A DNA stretch of 64,000 nucleotides from contig JADJYF010000026.1 of NCBI GenBank assembly GCA_016719885.1, positions 124,001-188,000 on the forward strand, written 5' to 3'. This stretch comes from Pseudomonadota bacterium (GTDB taxonomy: Bacteria > Pseudomonadota > Gammaproteobacteria > Ga0077536). Position numbers and translations under genes: made by a program. Positions 39,373-48,347 of this stretch are shown here, piece after piece. Positions within the stretch are counted from its first letter, which is position 1. The number at the start of each line of letters is the position of its first letter. Under the pieces are notes generated by a model. It worked only from the letters and a program-made list of their open reading frames with translations. It was not told where the DNA came from and did not search any database.

Positions 39373-40187
39373 GGTTGCTCCAATAAGATGAGTCCGAGAG
39401 TGAATACTGGCGCGGCGGCCAGCAGGCTGTCGATGCGATCGAGCAGACCGCCGTGGCCGGGCAGCAGCGCGCCGCTGTCCTTGACTCCGCGCAGCCGCTT
39501 GAGGAGGCTCTCGGTGAGATCGCCGACCACCGAGGCCAGCAAGGTCAGTGCCGCCAAGGCCAGCACCGCGGCCAACGGCGCACCCGCCAACAGGCCGGCG
39601 CCGGTCAAGGCCAGCAATTGCGTGCCGACAACGGCGGCCAGCAATCCCTCCCAGGTCTTGCCCGGGCTGACATGGCTGGCGAGGCGCCGCCGGCCGAAGG
39701 TCTTGCCGCCGAAATAGGCGAACACGTCGGCGCCCCACACCAGCGCGAATAGCGCCAGCAGCTGTGCCGGCCCGCGCTCGAGCAATACCAGCAAGGCAAG
39801 CACGGCCGGCGCCAGGGCCAGCCAGCCGCATAGGGCCAGCGCCGTCGGTTGGCGCAGCTTGGGTCCTTCGCGCCATTGATAATGAATCACCCAGGCGGCG
39901 GCGACGCCCCACCACAGGCAGCCGGCCACCAGCACCGCGCGCTGGGCCAGCGGGTGGCCGTGCGCCAGAAACGCGCCGCTAAGCGCGAGCGCCACGGTCA
40001 GTGCCGCGTAGAGCACGCGCGCCGTGCGCGCGTCCAGGCCAGCCAGCGCCGCCCATTCCAGCGCCGCGCCAAACAGGACCAGGGCAAACACGCCCCCCAT
40101 CACCGCCAGCGGCAGGGACAGCGTGCCGTAAACCATCGCACCGCCCAGCACCAGGGCGGTCAGTATGCGTGCGACTAGGTTCGACAC
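39369..40187 (-). CDS. cdsA: Phosphatidate cytidylyltransferase
   Basis: A 272-residue polytopic membrane enzyme with the CDS signature SLLKRLRGVKDSGALLPGHG followed by GLLDRIDS. Seven or eight hydrophobic helices are visible. It makes CDP-diacylglycerol for phospholipids. I chose GTG 40187 (VSNLVARILTALVLGG) since upstream in-frame codons lie inside uppS and read as random sequence; the Shine-Dalgarno is weak. Confidence 0.94.
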   Translation of the reverse strand: MSNLVARILTALVLGGAMVYGTLSLPLAVMGGVFALVLFGAALEWAALAGLDARTARVLYAALTVALALSGAFLAHGHPLAQRAVLVAGCLWWGVAAAWVIHYQWREGPKLRQPTALALCGWLALAPAVLALLVLLERGPAQLLALFALVWGADVFAYFGGKTFGRRRLASHVSPGKTWEGLLAAVVGTQLLALTGAGLLAGAPLAAVLALAALTLLASVVGDLTESLLKRLRGVKDSGALLPGHGGLLDRIDSLLAAAPVFTLGLILLEQP

Positions 40188-40233
40188 CGGCGAGCAACCA
40201 CGGCAGCGCGGCGCCCGTCTGTGGCGACGGCCG

Positions 40234-41010
40234 TCATTCGGCGTCGGAAGCCACGGCGTCGAGCTCACCACTGACCTGTTCGCCGGTCATGCCGAAGCGG
40301 CGCTGGCGCGTGGTATAGCTCTTGAGTGCGCACTCGAATTCCGCGGTATCGAAATCCGGCCACAGGCATTCGGTGAAATGGAGTTCGGTGTAGGCGAGCT
40401 GCCACAGCAGGTAGTTGCTGATGCGCTGTTCACCACCGGAGCGGATGAAGAGATCGGGATTGGGCAGGTCGGCCAGAGCCAGCCGCGCTTCGATGTGCGC
40501 GGGCGTGATGTCGGCAGCCTTGAGTTCGCCGCGCTCGACCTGGGCGGCGAGCTGGCGGGTGGCCTGGGTGATGTCCCACTGGCCACCGTAGTTGGCGGCA
40601 ATCACCAGGTTCAGGCGCTGATTGCCGGCGGTATGGGCCTCGGCGCGCTCGATGCATTGCTGGAGCTTCTTCGGAAACGGCTCGCGATCGCCGATCACGC
40701 GCAGGCGCACCCCGGCCTCGTGCAATTTCTCGATTTCCTGGTCGAGCACCATCACGAACAGTTCGAACAGGAGCTTGACCTCGGTCGGCGGCCGCCGCCA
40801 GTTCTCGCTGCTGAACGCGAACAGCGTCAGGGTCTCGATGCCGGACTCTGCGCAGTACTTGACGATGACGCGCACGTTCTCGACGCCGGCACGGTGGCCC
40901 GCGATGCGCGGCAGGCTGCGACGTTTGGCCCAACGGCCGTTGCCATCCATGATGATGGCAACGTGCCGCGGCAGGGGACAGGGCATGGCAGAGTCTTGCG
41001 CCACGCTCAC
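40234..41010 (-). CDS. uppS: Undecaprenyl diphosphate synthase
   Basis: A 258-residue cis-prenyltransferase with catalytic D22 in AIIMDGNGRWAKRR, LFAFSSENWRRP and the C-terminal PDLFIRSGGEQRISN-LLWQLAYTE region. It makes C55-PP for peptidoglycan and LPS carriers. Start GTG 41010 overlaps the frr stop (GTGA). Confidence 0.97.
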   Translation of the reverse strand: MSVAQDSAMPCPLPRHVAIIMDGNGRWAKRRSLPRIAGHRAGVENVRVIVKYCAESGIETLTLFAFSSENWRRPPTEVKLLFELFVMVLDQEIEKLHEAGVRLRVIGDREPFPKKLQQCIERAEAHTAGNQRLNLVIAANYGGQWDITQATRQLAAQVERGELKAADITPAHIEARLALADLPNPDLFIRSGGEQRISNYLLWQLAYTELHFTECLWPDFDTAEFECALKSYTTRQRRFGMTGEQVSGELDAVASDAE

Positions 41011-41564
41011 ACCGCCATCATTTCGCGCTCTTTGGCGGCGACGATTTCGTCGATTTTCTTGACGTGCTCGTCGGTGATTTTCTGGGCCTGGTCCTCGCCC
41101 TTGCGCTCGTCGTCGGAGGTGATGTCCTTGGCCTTCAAGAGTTCCTTGATATGGGCATTGGCGTCACGCCGAATGTTGCGCACCGCGACCTTGGCCTGCT
41201 CGGCCTCCTTGTTCAGGATCTTGATGAGATCCTTGCGGCGCTCCTCGGTCAAGGGCGGCAGCGGCACACGGATGACGGTCCCGGCGGTGTTGGGGTTCAG
41301 GCCCAGTCCCGAGTCGCGGATGGCCTTCTCGACCGCGTCGATGGCGCCGCGATCCCAGGCCGTCACCACCAGCGTGCGCGCGTCTTCCACCGACACGCTG
41401 GCGCACTGCGGCAGCGGCGTGGGCGTGCCGTAGTAGTTGACCATGATGTGTTCAATCAGGCTCGGCTGCGCGCGCCCGGTGCGCAGTCGCGCCAGATCGG
41501 AGCGGAATGAATCGACGCTCTTGCCCATGCGCTTGCGCGCGTCTTCGATGATGTCCTTGATCAT
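41007..41564 (-). CDS. frr: Ribosome recycling factor
   Basis: A 185-residue RRF, exactly the usual length, with the conserved LRTGRAQPSLIEHIMVNYYG, PLPPLTEERRKDLIK and KDITSDDERKGEDQAQKITD. It splits post-termination ribosomes with EF-G. It starts one base after the pyrH stop. Confidence 0.98.
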   Translation of the reverse strand: MIKDIIEDARKRMGKSVDSFRSDLARLRTGRAQPSLIEHIMVNYYGTPTPLPQCASVSVEDARTLVVTAWDRGAIDAVEKAIRDSGLGLNPNTAGTVIRVPLPPLTEERRKDLIKILNKEAEQAKVAVRNIRRDANAHIKELLKAKDITSDDERKGEDQAQKITDEHVKKIDEIVAAKEREMMAV

Positions 41565-41565
41565 G

Positions 41566-42333
41566 TCATCTGATTACCGTTACCAGGGTTCCAACTTCGT
41601 GTCCCAGCGCCGCGTTGACGAAGGCGCCGGGCGCGGTCATGTCCACGACCCGCAGTGGCATCCTGTTCTCGCGGCACAGGACGATGGCGGTGGCGTCCAT
41701 GACACCCAGTTTGCGCTCGAGGACATCGTCGTAATCGAGCACGTCATAGCGCTTGGCGGTCGGATCCTTGTTCGGGTCGGCGGTGTAGACACCGTCGACC
41801 TTGGTCGCCTTGATGAGGAGTTCAGCGTTGATTTCGATGGCACGCAGGCTGGCCGCCGAATCGGTGGTGAAAAACGGGTTGCCGGTGCCCGCCGCCAGCA
41901 CCACCACGCGCCCCTTCTCGAGGTGACGGACGGCACGGCGTCGAATGTAGTCTTCGCAGACCTGGTTGATCTTGATCGCCGACATGACGCGCGCGTACAT
42001 GCCCTTGCGCTCCAGCGCATCCTGGATGGCGAGGGCATTGATGACGGTCGCCAGCATGCCCATCTGGTCGGCGGTCACACGGTCGACGCCGGACGCCGCC
42101 AGGCCCGCGCCGCGGAAAATGTTGCCTCCGCCGATGACGATAGCCACCTCGACGCCGGCCTGGCGAAGATCATGAATCTCGTCGCCGATGCGGGCCAGGA
42201 CGTTCGGGTCTATGCCGTAATCGCCCTCGCCCATCAGGGCTTCGCCGCTCAGCTTGATGAGAACCCGTTTGAAATGCGGGGCATGCGCCCCGCTGTTCGT
42301 GCTCGAAGCCATGCCGACGTCCGTGGTCGACAC
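41566..42333 (-). CDS. pyrH: Uridylate kinase
   Basis: A 255-residue UMP kinase of the amino-acid-kinase fold: RVLIKLSGEALMG, VIGGGNIFRGA, DRVTADQMGMLATVINALA and DGVYTADPNKDP. It converts UMP to UDP. The first possible start is GTG 42333, directly adjoining the tsf stop; ATG 42312, seven codons in, is an alternative. Confidence 0.97.
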   Translation of the reverse strand: MSTTDVGMASSTNSGAHAPHFKRVLIKLSGEALMGEGDYGIDPNVLARIGDEIHDLRQAGVEVAIVIGGGNIFRGAGLAASGVDRVTADQMGMLATVINALAIQDALERKGMYARVMSAIKINQVCEDYIRRRAVRHLEKGRVVVLAAGTGNPFFTTDSAASLRAIEINAELLIKATKVDGVYTADPNKDPTAKRYDVLDYDDVLERKLGVMDATAIVLCRENRMPLRVVDMTAPGAFVNAALGHEVGTLVTVIR

Positions 42334-43218
42334 TCAGCGCTGGGTCGCGCTACGGGCCTGGGCCATCACCTCTTCGACAAAGTTGTCTTCCTTCTTGTCG
42401 ATGCCTTCGCCGACTTCGTAGCGCACGAAACGGCTGACCGTGGCGCCATTGCTCTTGAGCAGTTTCTCGACGGTCTGATCCGGATCCTTGACGAAATTCT
42501 GACCGAGCAGGGTGGTCTCGGCGATGAACTTCTTGATTCGACCCACCACCATCTTCTCGACGATGTCGGCCGGCTTGCCGCTCTCGGCGGCCTGCGCGGC
42601 GTAAATTTCGCGCTCCTTGGCGAGGACGTCGGCCGGCATGTCGGCTTCGCTCACGCACACCGGGTTGCTGGCGGCAATGTGCATGGCGACGTCACGCGCG
42701 AGTTCGGCGGAGCCGCCCTTCAAGGCCACCAGCACGCCGATGCGCTTGCCGTGCAGGTAGGACTGCACCACGCCGCCGTCGGCGGCCAGCACCGTGAAAC
42801 GGCGGATCTCGATGTTCTCGCCAATCTTGGCGACCAGCGCGGTACGCATCTGCTCCAGGCTCTCGCCTTCGGCGCCGGCGGCTTCGCGCAGCGCGGCCAC
42901 GTCGGCGGCGCCGGATGTCAGCGCGGTATCAGCCACCGTCGCGGCGAAACGCTTGAAGTTATCGTCGTTGGCAACGAAGTCGGTCTCGCTGTTGACCTCG
43001 ACCAGCACCGCGTGGGTGGCGTTCGAGGCCGTGACGATGGCGCCTTCGGCGGCGATACGACCGGCCTTCTTGGCGGCTTTCGCGGCGCCCGACTTGCGCA
43101 TGTTCTCGATGGCGAGCTCGATGTCGCCATTGGCTTCAACCAACGCCTTCTTGCATTCCATCATGCCGGCGCCGGACCGCTCGCGCAGTTCTTTGACCAT
43201 CGCGGCCGTGATTTCCAT
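42334..43218 (-). CDS. tsf: Elongation factor Ts
   Basis: A 294-residue EF-Ts with N-terminal VKELRERSGAGMMECKKAL and the EF-Tu-contacting SETDFVAND motif. It exchanges GDP on EF-Tu. The start is ATG 43218 with AGGAAAGAG close upstream. It follows rpsB by 51 bases, the usual rpsB-tsf pair. Confidence 0.98.
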   Translation of the reverse strand: MEITAAMVKELRERSGAGMMECKKALVEANGDIELAIENMRKSGAAKAAKKAGRIAAEGAIVTASNATHAVLVEVNSETDFVANDDNFKRFAATVADTALTSGAADVAALREAAGAEGESLEQMRTALVAKIGENIEIRRFTVLAADGGVVQSYLHGKRIGVLVALKGGSAELARDVAMHIAASNPVCVSEADMPADVLAKEREIYAAQAAESGKPADIVEKMVVGRIKKFIAETTLLGQNFVKDPDQTVEKLLKSNGATVSRFVRYEVGEGIDKKEDNFVEEVMAQARSATQR

Positions 43219-43269
43219 GATCTCTTTCCTCAAATTTGATTAAGCACCGATGACCCGCGACGGCGCGGA

Positions 43270-44037
43270 TCAGGAGGCCTGCGCTTCTGCGCCCGCGGCG
43301 CCGGCATCGTCCATTTCGACGAAATCGTCACGGCCGCCGGCCGCATCGCTGCCTGCCGAACGGGCGTCAAGCACCGCGTTGGCCACGCCTTCGGCATACA
43401 GGTTGACGGCGCGGATGGCGTCGTCGTTGCCGGGAATGATGTAGTCCACGCCGTCGGGGGTGTTGTTGGTGTCGACCACCGCCACGATCGGAATGCCGAG
43501 CTTCTGGGCTTCGGCGACAGCGATGCGCTCATGGCCGACGTCGATGATGAACAGCGCATCGGGCAGGCCGTCCATGTCCTTGATGCCGCCGAGGCTCAGG
43601 TTGAGCTTGTCGAGCTCGCGGCGCAGGCCCAAGGCTTCCTTCTTGGACATGCGGTCCATGCCACCCGACTCCTGCAGCTGCTCGAGCTCCTTGAGGCGGC
43701 GGATGGACTGCTTGACGGTCTTGAAGTTGGTCAGCATGCCGCCCAGCCAACGACGGCTGACGAAGGGCATGCCGCAGCGCTGCGCTTCGCGCATCACTGC
43801 TTCCTGCGCCGAGCGCTTGGTGCCGACGAACAGGATCTTGCCGCGCTTGGCGGTCAGGCGGCTGATGAAATTGGTGGCCTCGACGAACAGAGGCTGGGTC
43901 TTCTCGAGATTGATGATGTGGATCTTGTTGCGCTCGCCGAAGATGTACGGTGCCATCTTGGGATGCCAGAAACGGGTCTGGTGACCGAAATGAACGCCAG
44001 CTTCGAGCATCTGGCGCATGCTTACTTCACTACTCAT
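43270..44037 (-). CDS. rpsB: 30S ribosomal protein S2
   Basis: A 255-residue S2 with MRQMLEAGVHFGHQTRFWHP, the RGKILFVGTKR and PFVSRRWLGGMLTNF signatures and an acidic alanine-rich tail. ATG 44037 is set by AGGAG a few bases upstream. It is the first gene of the 20-kb operon, with a leader of about 125 bases from the predicted promoter. In related bacteria this leader carries an S2 autoregulatory structure; hairpins such as GACAC/GTGTC are visible, but I cannot confirm the fold. Confidence 0.98.
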   Translation of the reverse strand: MSSEVSMRQMLEAGVHFGHQTRFWHPKMAPYIFGERNKIHIINLEKTQPLFVEATNFISRLTAKRGKILFVGTKRSAQEAVMREAQRCGMPFVSRRWLGGMLTNFKTVKQSIRRLKELEQLQESGGMDRMSKKEALGLRRELDKLNLSLGGIKDMDGLPDALFIIDVGHERIAVAEAQKLGIPIVAVVDTNNTPDGVDYIIPGNDDAIRAVNLYAEGVANAVLDARSAGSDAAGGRDDFVEMDDAGAAGAEAQAS

Positions 44038-44168
44038 GCGAAACTCCTGATTGGGTTTTGCCTCCACGGATCCCATGTACCGATCCGCCACTCGCGTGGT
44101 GGACACCCTCGGCACCTGTGTCGATCCGTGTGTGGATTTAAGGGTTAGATTGCCTATAAGGCGCGCGC

Positions 44169-44197
44169 TTTATACCATAGAACATCAGCATCAACAA
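44169..44197 (-). promoter_or_regulatory. Promoter of the rpsB-tsf operon with GC-rich discriminator
   Basis: On the minus strand, TTGTTG (44197-44192) and TATAAA (44174-44169) are separated by exactly 17 bases, a good sigma70 promoter. It is followed by GCGCGCGCC, a GC-rich discriminator typical of ribosomal promoters under ppGpp/DksA stringent control. The predicted start is near 44162. Confidence 0.75.
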
Positions 44198-44218
44198 TGA
44201 CTTGGAACCCTGGCCTTT

Positions 44219-44998
44219 ATGCCCATCTCGATCAAGACGGCCGACGAAATCGCCAAGATGCGAGTCGCCGGCCGCCTCGCCGCCGAAGTCCTCGAAATGA
44301 TCGCGCCGCACGTGCGTCCGGGGGTCACGACCGACGAACTCGACCAGCTCTGTCACCGCTACATCGTCGACGTCCAACAGGCCATCCCGGCCCCGCTCAA
44401 CTACCACGGCTTCCCCAAGTCCATCTGCACCTCGGTCAACCACGTGGTGTGTCACGGCATTCCCGGCGATCGCCGCCTCAAGAACGGTGACATCGTCAAC
44501 GTCGACATCACCGTCATCAAGGACGGCTTCCATGGCGACACCTCGCAGATGTTCGTGGTCGGCGAGGCCTCGTTGAAGGCGCGCCGGCTGGTCGAGACCG
44601 CCTACGAGTGCCTGCTGGTGGGCATAGAACTGGTCAAGCCCGGCGCCCGCCTCGGCGACATCGGTGCCGCCATCCAGACGCTGGCCGAATCGCGCAATTT
44701 CTCGGTGGTGCGCGAGTACTGCGGTCACGGCATCGGCCGCACCTTCCACGAAGAACCGCAGGTGCTGCATTACGGCAATGCCGGCACCGGCGTCGAACTG
44801 CAGCCCGGCATGACCTTCACCATCGAACCGATGATCAACGCCGGCAAGCGCCACGTGAAACTGCTCGGTGACAACTGGACGGTGGTCACCAAGGACCGCG
44901 GCCTGTCGGCCCAGTGGGAGCACACCGTACTGGTCACCGACAGCGGTCACGAAGTTCTCACCGCGCGTGCCGAAGAGGCTTTTGGCATCGCGGCATGA
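44219..44998 (+). CDS. map: Type I methionine aminopeptidase
   Basis: A 259-residue MetAP1a with metal ligands in VDITVIKDGFHGDTS (two Asp), GHGIGRTFHEEP (His), TIEPMIN (Glu) and QWEHTVLVT (Glu). It removes initiator Met. It is divergent from rpsB as in many gammaproteobacteria. Its end overlaps the glnD start (ATGA). Confidence 0.97.
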   Translation: MPISIKTADEIAKMRVAGRLAAEVLEMIAPHVRPGVTTDELDQLCHRYIVDVQQAIPAPLNYHGFPKSICTSVNHVVCHGIPGDRRLKNGDIVNVDITVIKDGFHGDTSQMFVVGEASLKARRLVETAYECLLVGIELVKPGARLGDIGAAIQTLAESRNFSVVREYCGHGIGRTFHEEPQVLHYGNAGTGVELQPGMTFTIEPMINAGKRHVKLLGDNWTVVTKDRGLSAQWEHTVLVTDSGHEVLTARAEEAFGIAA

Positions 44999-47679
44999 CC
45001 GCCTCCCCGGCCGCGCTCGACCTCGACGGGGTCATGGACGATGCCGACTTCGCCCCGCTGGAAGCCCTGCTCGGCGCGGCGCCCGATCAGCGCGCGCGGG
45101 ACTGCTGCCGCGCGTTCAACGCAACCCTCAACGCGCGCCTCGAGGCGCGGTTTCGTGCCGACCGCGATGCCGAGCTCAGCGTGCGGCTGCGGTCCTGGGC
45201 GATTTCCCGCCAACTGGTCCTGACCTGGCGCCTGTTCGGGCTCGGCGACAGCGCCCATGCGCTGGCGGCGGTCGGCGGCTTCGGCCGCGGCGAACTGCAC
45301 CCCTGCTCCGACGTCGACATCGCCGTGATCCTGGGCGGCCCACTGCGCGACGACGACCGTGAGCGACTCGAGCGCTGGCTGACCTTCCTGTGGGACATCG
45401 GCCTCGAAATCGGCACCAGCGTGCGCAGTGTCGACGAGTGCGCCGAAGAAGCGGAACGCGATGTGACCGTCGTCACCAACCTCATGGAGGCGCGCCTGCT
45501 GACCGGCGCCGCCGCGCCATTCGCGGCGATGCGCGCCGTCACCGGTCCCGATCGCCTATGGCCCGCCGAACGCTTCTTCGGCGCCAAGCTCGCCGAGCAG
45601 CGCGCCCGCCACCGCAAATACGACGACGCTTTCGGCCAGCTCGAACCCAACGTCAAGGACGGCCCGGGCGGCTTGCGCGATATCCAGAACATCTCGTGGG
45701 TGGCCAACCGCCACTTCCGCGCCGCCGGCCTGGCCGGGCTCGTGACCCACGGCTTCCTGAGCGCGGACGAATACACGACCCTGCGGCAGGGGCGACGTTT
45801 TCTATGGCAGGTGCGTTGCGCGCTGCATTTCGTGGCGCGCCGGCGCGAAGATCGCCTGCTGTTCGATCATCAGCGCAGCGTCGCCGACATGCTCGGCTAC
45901 CGCGCTGAGGGCCACCATGGCATCGAGCAGTTCATGCGCCACTTCTATCGCACGGTGCGCGAACTGGCGAGTCTGAACGACATGCTGCTGGCGCTGTTTC
46001 GCGATGCCACCCTCGACCCTGCGTCCGAGCAGGCGGCGCAGCCGCTGGGCCGCCGCTTCCAGATCCGCAACGGCTACATCGAAGCGCGCGACGAACACGT
46101 GTTCAGCCGCAATCCGCGCGCCTTGCTTGAAGTGTTCCTGCTCATGCAGCAGCATCCGCACATCGAGGGCGTGCGCGCCAGCACCATTCGACTCATCCGT
46201 CAGCACCTGCATCACATCAACGACAAGTTTCGTGCCGACATCCGCGCGCGCAGCCTGTTTCTAGAGATCATCCGCCAGCCGCGTCGCATCGGCCACGAGC
46301 TGGAGCGCATGCATCGCTACGGCGTGCTGGCCGCCTACCTGCCGGTGTTCGCGCGCGTCACCGGCCTCATGCAATTCGACCTGTTCCACGTCTACACGGT
46401 CGATGAACACACGCTGCGACTGGTGCGCAACCTGCGGCGCTTTTCCCACCCAAGTGACCACGATAACCTGCCACCCCATTGCGCCGAGGCGGTGGCGCGC
46501 GTGCCCAAACTCGAGATTCTCTACATCGGCGGCCTGTTCCACGACATCGCCAAGGGTCGCCACGGCGATCACTCGGATCTCGGCGCCGAGGACGCGGTGC
46601 GATTCTGCCGCGATCATGGCTTCAGCAATTACGACACCCACCTGGTGGCGTGGCTGGTACGCAACCACCTGCTGATGTCGGCGACCGCCCAGCGCAAGGA
46701 TATCTACGACCCGGCGGTGATTGCCGATTTCGCGCGCAAGGTCGGCGACCTGGTGCATCTCGACTATCTCTACCTGCTGACGGTCGCCGACATTGGCGCC
46801 ACCAATCCGGCACTGTGGACGCCTTGGAAAGCTTCGTTGCTGGGCGAATTGTTCAGCGCCACCCGTCGCCATCTGCGCAGCGGCAATGAAACGCCGCTGG
46901 CGCGCCAAGAACGGCTCGAGGCCTTGCGTCACGAAGCACGCGCCTGTCTCGGCCGACGCCAGACCCATATTCCGGCCGGCCGCCTGGAACGCTTCTGGGC
47001 CGGACTCGCGCCGGACTATTTCCTGCGCCATCGTCCCGAGGAGATCGCCTGGCATGCCGAGGTCGTGACCGACGCGGCGCCGACGGATGCGCCGCTGGTG
47101 GCGGTGCGCGACATGCCGGAGCGCGGCTGCACGGCGGTGTTCGTGTACTGCGCCGACATGGACAAGCTGTTCGCCATCACCACCGCCGCGCTCGATCGAC
47201 TCAGGCTCGACATCCAGGACGCGCGAGTCATCACCACCGACGCCGGCTACAGCATCGACACCTACATGGTGCTCGACGCCGACAGCGGCAGCGCGGTGGA
47301 CAGCGCCGCGCGTCGCGCGGAGATCGGCGAACGCGTGCGCCGCGCCCTGTTGGCGCGTGAGCGCCCGCCGGCCAGCGCGACCGTGGCCAGCCTGCGCCGG
47401 CATCGCCATTTCAATTTCACACCGGTCGTGCAATTCGCACGCGACGACAAGCACAGCCGTACCGTGATGGAAGTCATCGCCGTCGACCGCCCTGGCCTCT
47501 TGTCCGCCATCGGCGACGCCATGGACCAGTGCGGTGTGAGCTTGGTGGACGCGCGCATCGCCACCTTCGGAGAACGCGCCGAGGATTACTTCTACATCAC
47601 CGACCGTCGCCAACGACCGTTCAGCGACCCGCTCGCGCAGGCACGGCTGCGCGACCTCATCGTCACGGCGCTGACATGA
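44995..47679 (+). CDS. glnD: Bifunctional uridylyltransferase/uridylyl-removing enzyme GlnD
   Basis: An 894-residue PII-modifying enzyme. The nucleotidyltransferase motif GGFGRGELHPCSDVDI is at residues about 95-110. The GlnD PII-UTase region (NVKDGPGGLRDIQN) follows, then the HD domain with HDIAKGRHGDHSDLG near residue 515 for UMP removal, and two C-terminal ACT domains that sense glutamine (from CTAVFVYCADMDKLF and from VMEVIAVDRPGLLSAIG). ATG 44995 overlaps the map stop. It is the nitrogen-status sensor. Confidence 0.97.
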   Translation: MTASPAALDLDGVMDDADFAPLEALLGAAPDQRARDCCRAFNATLNARLEARFRADRDAELSVRLRSWAISRQLVLTWRLFGLGDSAHALAAVGGFGRGELHPCSDVDIAVILGGPLRDDDRERLERWLTFLWDIGLEIGTSVRSVDECAEEAERDVTVVTNLMEARLLTGAAAPFAAMRAVTGPDRLWPAERFFGAKLAEQRARHRKYDDAFGQLEPNVKDGPGGLRDIQNISWVANRHFRAAGLAGLVTHGFLSADEYTTLRQGRRFLWQVRCALHFVARRREDRLLFDHQRSVADMLGYRAEGHHGIEQFMRHFYRTVRELASLNDMLLALFRDATLDPASEQAAQPLGRRFQIRNGYIEARDEHVFSRNPRALLEVFLLMQQHPHIEGVRASTIRLIRQHLHHINDKFRADIRARSLFLEIIRQPRRIGHELERMHRYGVLAAYLPVFARVTGLMQFDLFHVYTVDEHTLRLVRNLRRFSHPSDHDNLPPHCAEAVARVPKLEILYIGGLFHDIAKGRHGDHSDLGAEDAVRFCRDHGFSNYDTHLVAWLVRNHLLMSATAQRKDIYDPAVIADFARKVGDLVHLDYLYLLTVADIGATNPALWTPWKASLLGELFSATRRHLRSGNETPLARQERLEALRHEARACLGRRQTHIPAGRLERFWAGLAPDYFLRHRPEEIAWHAEVVTDAAPTDAPLVAVRDMPERGCTAVFVYCADMDKLFAITTAALDRLRLDIQDARVITTDAGYSIDTYMVLDADSGSAVDSAARRAEIGERVRRALLARERPPASATVASLRRHRHFNFTPVVQFARDDKHSRTVMEVIAVDRPGLLSAIGDAMDQCGVSLVDARIATFGERAEDYFYITDRRQRPFSDPLAQARLRDLIVTALT

Positions 47680-48347
47680 ACATCGCCCCGCCGCGTGACG
47701 AAGCTGAACTGTTGGCGCGGGCGCGCCAGTGGGCGGGCGCAACCGTCGGCGAACTGGCGGCGTCGCTCGCGCTGCCCGTGCCCCGCGATCTGCGTCGGCA
47801 CAAGGGCTGGTTGGGCGAGCTGGTGGAACATGCGCTGGGCGCGACCGCCAGTTCGCGGCCGCTGCCGGATTTCATGGACCTCGGCATCGAACTTAAGACC
47901 ATTCCGATCGGCCACGACGGCAGACCGCGCGAATCGACCCATGTGTGCAGCGTCGCCTTGGGCGATCTGATCGGCCAGCAATGGCAGCACTCGACGGTGC
48001 GTCTCAAGCTCAGCCGCGTGCTGTGGATGCCGGTCGAATACCGCGCCGACCTGACACTGGCGGCGCGACGCTTCGGCACGGCATGCCTGTGGAGCCCCGA
48101 TGCCGCGCAGGAAAGCGTGCTGCGTGCCGACTGGGAAGAGCACATGGAACTGCTCGCCACCGGCCGCTTCGAACTGCTCGACGCGCGCCTGGGCCAAGCC
48201 CTGCAGATCCGCCCCAAGGCGGCCAATGGCCGCGCCCTCAGCGCCGTCGGCGACAGCGGCGGCGTGCCTGGCGCAACCCTGCCGCGCGGCTTCTACCTGC
48301 GCGCGGGATTCACCCACACGCTGCTGCGCGCGGCCGGCCAATCATGA
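47676..48347 (+). CDS. mutH: DNA mismatch repair endonuclease MutH
   Basis: A 223-residue MutH with the restriction-like catalytic set E51, D65, E72 and K74 (DFMDLGIELKTIPI), matching E56/D70/E77/K79 of E. coli. It nicks the unmethylated strand at hemimethylated GATC, so the organism should have Dam and MutL/MutS. The ATG overlaps the glnD stop and the stop overlaps dusA, a three-gene coupled series. Presence of MutH supports a gammaproteobacterial source. Confidence 0.96.
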   Translation: MNIAPPRDEAELLARARQWAGATVGELAASLALPVPRDLRRHKGWLGELVEHALGATASSRPLPDFMDLGIELKTIPIGHDGRPRESTHVCSVALGDLIGQQWQHSTVRLKLSRVLWMPVEYRADLTLAARRFGTACLWSPDAAQESVLRADWEEHMELLATGRFELLDARLGQALQIRPKAANGRALSAVGDSGGVPGATLPRGFYLRAGFTHTLLRAAGQS

